DNA of 7,704 nt, from the NCBI GenBank assembly GCA_034437315.1, contig DAOTUC010000093.1:1-7704 (forward strand), read 5' to 3'. The DNA is from DSAR01 sp034437315 (lineage in GTDB: Bacteria; Chloroflexota; Anaerolineae; B4-G1). This document shows, one piece after another, positions 7,458 through 7,704 of this stretch; the first letter of the stretch is position 1, and each line of letters starts with the position of its first letter. The notes below the pieces were generated by a model. The model worked only from the letters and a program-made list of their open reading frames with translations. It did no database searches and was not told the origin of the DNA. Both the position numbers and the translations under genes were made by a program.

Positions 7458-7579
7458 TATCTTCTCAATAACTTGGGGTGAATCTGTTCGTAGTGCGCGC
7501 GCTAGATAGCGGCTTTAGCGCGCTTTTAGTGGCGCTGAAGCGCCTACTACGAACAAACCCCCGGTTGATTGAGAAGATA
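7458..7579. repeat. Multi-arm palindromic repeat upstream of pepF
   Basis: Three nested arm pairs match: TATCTTCTCAAT at 7458-7469 with 7568-7579 (12 bp perfect), GGGGT at 7475-7479 with ACCCC at 7557-7561, and GTTCGTAGT at 7486-7494 with ACTACGAAC at 7546-7554 (9 bp perfect). Inside are two separate hairpins: GCGCGCT/AGCGCGC (7497-7503 with 7517-7523) and GGCGCT/AGCGCC (7531-7536 with 7539-7544). The predicted fold is a long stem opening into a junction with two arms. No protein is encoded. The GTTCGTAGT...ACTACGAAC frame around GCGCT-type hairpins resembles dispersed REP-like repeats I recall from Chloroflexota. Confidence 0.7.
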
Positions 7580-7588
7580 GGTTCTCTG

Positions 7589-7704
7589 GGATTTCGCATG
7601 GCGAGACCCTAAAGGTTTTGCTCAAGGCCGCGCAAACAACGTTTTTGCCTTAAACAATGACCTTTTTCCATCAAAACCAGCGCAAAAACCTTTAGGGTCT
7701 ATGA
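7589..7704. repeat. MITE-like palindromic element, left arm and core (right end cut by window)
   Basis: The outer arm GGATTTCGCATGGC at 7589-7602 is followed by 7603-7704, which repeats positions 1-102 with a single difference (A at 7685, G at 83). The inner arms are AGACCCTAAAGGTTTT at 7604-7619 and its 16-base reverse complement ending at 7700. The orientation is the same as the copy at the window start. Only eight bases separate it from the repeat ending at 7579, so two different palindromic elements lie nearly side by side. Confidence 0.8.

Noticed and set aside
7458..7704. CRISPR array or integron attachment site
   Set aside because: There are no regularly spaced short repeats with unique spacers, and no integrase or cas gene. 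The structures are palindromic elements of different families.

Overview
The window is about 60% GC by eye. It carries six convincing protein genes in two convergent groups, set in spacers that are unusually rich in palindromic repeats. Gene content, GTG/ATG starts with GGAGG-type ribosome sites, and the style of the repeats suggest a member of the Chloroflexota (perhaps Anaerolineae/Caldilineae, probably from a metagenome). This assignment is inferred from style; no marker gene is present.

Layout. Positions 1-119 are the core and right arm of a MITE-like palindromic element. A spacer with two more palindromic repeats follows (149-209 and 230-372). Three + strand genes come next: a cytosolic alkaline-phosphatase-superfamily hydrolase (430-1890), a small single-domain cupin (1963-2307) and a membrane-anchored M23 (LytM-type) peptidase (2357-3358). 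A 332-base convergent spacer holds a short possible gene remnant, a perfect 21-bp hairpin and a weaker hairpin. The - strand operon is read from right to left: M3 oligoendopeptidase PepF (7425-5656), MoxR-type AAA+ ATPase (5659-4661) and DUF58 protein (4650-3691). pepF and moxR overlap by four bases and the DUF58 gene follows after ten bases. Upstream of pepF lies a 122-bp multi-hairpin element (7458-7579), and then the left arm and core of a second copy of the terminal element (7589-7704).

How the genes may work together. MoxR ATPase plus DUF58 is a well known pair, generally thought to act like a chaperone or metal-insertase on client proteins. Tight coupling to an oligoendopeptidase is less standard and is the best candidate here for an under-described functional module. 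The three + strand genes show no obvious common pathway. The M23 peptidase probably works on peptidoglycan or another envelope polymer.

The strongest structural oddity is that the window starts and ends inside the same 102-bp sequence (101/102 identical, same orientation). Joining the ends would rebuild one complete 133-bp element with perfect 14-bp outer arms. This fits an assembly broken at a dispersed repeat, a 7.6-kb segment between two repeat copies, or, less likely, a circle. There is no transposase, replication gene, tRNA, rRNA or CRISPR array. I did not find a clearly new defence or mobile system; the items worth a second look are the repeats, the operon, the variant cupin and the G-rich insert in the DUF58 gene.
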